DNA from: Lachnospiraceae bacterium
GTDB taxonomy: Bacteria > Bacillota_A > Clostridia > Lachnospirales > Lachnospiraceae
Direction of reading: 5' to 3'
NCBI GenBank assembly: GCA_003446335.1
Contig: DMAZ01000186.1
Location: 1-16,643, forward strand
DNA: 16,643 nt
The notes under the pieces: generated by a model
Seen by the model: the letters and a program-made list of their open reading frames with translations, nothing else
Database searches by the model: none
Told to the model about the DNA's origin: nothing
Translations under genes and position numbers: made by a program
Part shown: positions 14,862-16,643 of the stretch, one piece after another
Layout of the letters: every line of letters starts with the position of its first letter
How positions within the stretch are numbered: position 1 is the stretch's first letter

Positions 14862-16193
14862 TCAGCCGTTTATACTCTTATGAAGCTTGTCTGCCTCTGC
14901 TCTGCACTCTGCATAGATCTTCTCTTCATCACAGCACTTCATCTCAAAGTTCTGCATCAGGACCTTGCCGTTGCAGATCGTTGTCTCACAGTCATGGCCC
15001 ATCATACCGAACAGGATATGTCCGTTCAGATTGTCGGCTCCGAGTCTTGTCGGCGGATTGTATTTCATGACGATCACATCTGCGGCCGCCCCTTCGCGGA
15101 TCACACCGAGTTCTGACTTAAAGTAGCGGTTGGCCATCTTCGGATTGTTCTCGAAGAGCATCTTCGGAATCTCGCTCCAGGCTGCGTTCGGATCGCACAG
15201 GGAATGCTTATGGAGAATATTGGCGACCTTGAAGGATTCGATCATATCATGTGTGTATCCGTCTGTTCCAAGACCGACGAGAATATCATGACGGACCTGC
15301 TCCATGGTGGGCGGACATCCGCAGGCATTTCCCATGTTGGATTCAGGGTTATGTACGATCATGGTATCCGTGTCCTTTATGAGCTGCATCTCATGCTCAT
15401 TGACATAGATACAGTGTCCGAGAAGAGTCTTCGGGCCGAGAATGTCATGATCATACAGTCTGTCAATGATCCGTTTTCCATATTTATGAAGGCAGTCATG
15501 CAGATCCTCGATGCCTTCCGCCACATGGATATGGTATCCGATTTCGGCAGGCTTAACAGACGCTGCATAGTCAAATGTAGCGTCGGATATCGTGAACTGC
15601 GCATGCATGCCCATCATGCCGGCGATCATATCGGAATCGTCAGCGAGCGCATGTTTCGCCCATGCAACATTTTCATCAACAGATTGTCTGGCCTTCTCCA
15701 TACCGTCCCTGTCTGAAATTTCATAACAGAGGCATGTCCGAATGCCAAGATCTTTGGCTGCTTCTCCGATTACGAAGAGGGAATCCGGAATATGGCCAAA
15801 GCTTGCATGATGATCGAAGACGGTCGTTACGCCGGATTTGATACACTGAATATATGTATCATAGGCACTGTATCTGTCCTGCTCCAGTGTCAGATGGCGG
15901 TCGATCGTCCACCACTGCCCGTCAAGAATATCGAGGAATCCTTTCGGATTATACCCCTTGATAGAGAATCCTCTTGCCATGGCACTGTAGATGTGTTCAT
16001 GCATATTGATAAATGCAGGCATGATAACACCGCCGTGGGCATCAATAAATTCCGCATCAGGGTATGCGGCTTTCATATCTGCCAGTGTCCCCACGGCTTT
16101 GATTTTCGTTCCATCGATGACCACTGCGCCATTCCGGACTTCCGGATTTGCACTGTCCCTGGTAAATACGGTTCCATTTCCTACCAGAAGCAT
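14862..16193 (-). CDS. ssnA: SsnA, amidohydrolase-superfamily aminohydrolase
   Basis: 443 residues of the ATZ/TRZ-type metal amidohydrolases, related to guanine and 8-oxoguanine deaminases. Metal ligands are visible: H65 and H67 in FINMHEHIYS, H223 in HIHVAEG (with E226 as the likely general acid/base), H260 in LLGHCIYV, and D311 in GLGTDGYTHD. SsnA is a fixed member of the ygfK/hyuA/yqeB/yqeC cluster; its substrate is not firmly known, and a purine-derived amine or ring is the context-based guess. It is the first gene of the operon. A GTG at 16197-16199 is in frame two codons upstream, but AAAGGA sits one base before it and seven before the ATG at 16191-16193, so the ATG is preferred; a GGAG further up would also suit the GTG. 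The start region can base-pair with its own leader. Confidence 0.93.
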   Translation of the reverse strand: MLLVGNGTVFTRDSANPEVRNGAVVIDGTKIKAVGTLADMKAAYPDAEFIDAHGGVIMPAFINMHEHIYSAMARGFSIKGYNPKGFLDILDGQWWTIDRHLTLEQDRYSAYDTYIQCIKSGVTTVFDHHASFGHIPDSLFVIGEAAKDLGIRTCLCYEISDRDGMEKARQSVDENVAWAKHALADDSDMIAGMMGMHAQFTISDATFDYAASVKPAEIGYHIHVAEGIEDLHDCLHKYGKRIIDRLYDHDILGPKTLLGHCIYVNEHEMQLIKDTDTMIVHNPESNMGNACGCPPTMEQVRHDILVGLGTDGYTHDMIESFKVANILHKHSLCDPNAAWSEIPKMLFENNPKMANRYFKSELGVIREGAAADVIVMKYNPPTRLGADNLNGHILFGMMGHDCETTICNGKVLMQNFEMKCCDEEKIYAECRAEADKLHKSING

Positions 16194-16458
16194 GTTCACG
16201 TCCTTTCTCCGGGCTTTCTGCTGCCCGGCCGCAAATGTTACGTGAATCCGGTAAGTGCCTCATCTCTTCGAGAGATGCATTCTGGAACTGCATCCGCAGT
16301 TAATTACGCATCCTTACTTATCAGGGCACTCTATGTGCCCTGCCCCGCAGTACATGAGCAACTTACGCTCACGCATGAGCACCTGCATTCGTCGCAATTT
16401 TGTGTTTCTTTTAGTAATCTTTCACAAAAGAGCATACGAAAACAGATGATTATTCATC
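16194..16458 (-). promoter_or_regulatory. Structured 5' leader of the ssnA operon, riboswitch-like candidate
   Basis: About 265 nt between the predicted start of transcription and ssnA with many inverted repeats: 16209-16214 with 16223-16228 (6 bp, next to the ribosome binding site), 16261-16267 with 16271-16277 (7 bp), 16286-16291 with 16296-16301 (6 bp), 16322-16329 with 16335-16342 (8 bp, loop 5) and 16367-16371 with 16376-16380. In addition TTCACGT (16240-16246, minus) is exactly complementary to ACGTGAA (16195-16201), which covers the start region; this helix would enclose the ribosome binding site. GUAAG/CUUAC and GAUGC/GCAUC pairings could form a multi-helix junction around 16252-16320. 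It does not match a riboswitch class I can recognise. The pairing is seen; regulation is inferred. Confidence 0.4.
16445..16458. repeat. Short dyad at the predicted ssnA transcription start
   Basis: GATGA-TTAT-TCATC lies immediately downstream of the TACAAT -10 box, where a repressor could block initiation. Five-base arms are common by chance, so this is tentative. Confidence 0.25.
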
Positions 16459-16464
16459 ATTTTC

Positions 16465-16493
16465 ATTGTACTACGAATACCTGCAATTGTCGT
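16465..16493 (-). promoter_or_regulatory. Candidate promoter of the ssnA operon
   Basis: Minus-strand ACGACA (16488-16493) and TACAAT (16465-16470) are 17 bp apart (4/6 and 5/6). A second possibility upstream has a perfect TTGACA (16542-16547) with TAAAAA (16519-16524), also at 17 bp. Either would drive the operon with a leader of roughly 265-320 nt. Confidence 0.42.
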
Positions 16494-16573
16494 TATTATT
16501 TTTTAGGTAAGACAAATTTTTTTATTTCTCACAAAAAGGGTTGTCAATATTTGCCGATTGCGCATCATAAAAA

Positions 16574-16643
16574 GGGGCTGTCGCATTAAGCATTATATGC
16601 ACAAATATTCATTCAGGGACCGCTCGCGCTTAGTCCTCGCGCA
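16574..16643 (-). mobile_element. Possible end of an insertion sequence, cut by the right edge
   Basis: GGGGCTGTCGCATTAAGC from 16574 resembles terminal inverted repeats of Firmicute insertion sequences. Inside it, a minus-strand frame from the window edge encodes CARTKRERSLNEYLCI and stops 17 bases before that repeat, as a transposase C-terminus would. Base composition also shifts to GC-rich at the edge. The other end is not visible, so this is a suggestion only. Confidence 0.3.

Larger units (their letters stand above)
16194..16643. other. Gene-free region upstream of ssnA
   Basis: About 450 bp without a convincing gene. It holds the structured leader (to about 16458), two candidate minus-strand promoters (16465-16547) and a possible insertion-sequence end (16574 to the edge). 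Confidence 0.6.

Noticed and set aside
16322..16342. 8-bp hairpin in the ssnA leader as a rho-independent terminator (attenuator)
   Set aside because: Neither strand has a T-run after the stem.
16194..16458. Known purine-type riboswitch in the ssnA leader
   Set aside because: The three-way junction with conserved loop-loop sequences of the guanine/adenine class could not be found; only an unassigned structured leader is claimed.
15792..16589. 265-codon open frame on the plus strand reaching into the ssnA leader
   Set aside because: Mostly antisense to ssnA. Its unique tail covers the hairpin-rich leader and promoter region and shows no protein-like pattern.
16561..16590. GGGGCTGTCGCA followed on the minus side by a T-run, as a simple terminator
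   Set aside because: The complementary arm is not present within a plausible loop distance, so a hairpin terminator is not supported.

Overview
The window reads as a chromosomal segment of an anaerobic Clostridia-type Firmicute, probably a gut Lachnospiraceae-like bacterium. The reasons are moderate GC with AT-rich intergenic regions, near-consensus sigma-A promoters, AGGAGA-type ribosome binding sites, a short pyruvate kinase without the extra C-terminal domain, and a Firmicute-style selenium/molybdenum-hydroxylase accessory operon. The family assignment of the organism is inference. Ten genes are supported; nine are complete and one runs off the left edge. All except aroC are on the minus strand. 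No tRNA, rRNA or CRISPR array was seen.

Left part (1-6788), housekeeping genes in mostly separate transcription units. A lysA-like PLP decarboxylase is cut by the left edge and has its own strong promoter. pyk has a long hairpin terminator on one side and a promoter with repeats on the other. Next come a catalytically dead rhomboid-like membrane protein carrying a C-terminal zinc ribbon, chorismate synthase aroC (the only plus-strand gene), the manganese exporter mntP (convergent with aroC, with overlapping 3' ends), and a cytosolic beta-propeller lactonase-family protein with its own promoter and terminator.

Right part (6789-16199), one apparent minus-strand operon read from right to left: ssnA, ygfK, hyuA, yqeB, a yqeC::mocA fusion, and an unrelated-looking GT-C-like membrane protein. 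The first five are the cluster known from E. coli (ygfK, ssnA, hyuA/ygeZ, yqeB, yqeC, ygfJ) and from clostridia and enterococci. There it accompanies selenium-dependent molybdenum hydroxylases and anaerobic purine/urate breakdown. SsnA and HyuA are metal amidohydrolases suited to opening or deaminating purine-derived rings, YgfK is a multi-domain flavin/Fe-S oxidoreductase, and YqeB, YqeC and MocA prepare the molybdenum hydroxylase cofactor. The hydroxylase (xdh) genes themselves and ygeX/ygeY/ygeW are not in this window.

The most interesting non-coding segment is the ~440 bp ahead of ssnA. It holds a candidate promoter and a ~260-nt leader full of hairpins. One 7-bp helix would pair directly with the ssnA start region and enclose the ribosome binding site, which resembles a translational switch. 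The last ~70 bases at the right edge look like the end of an insertion sequence.
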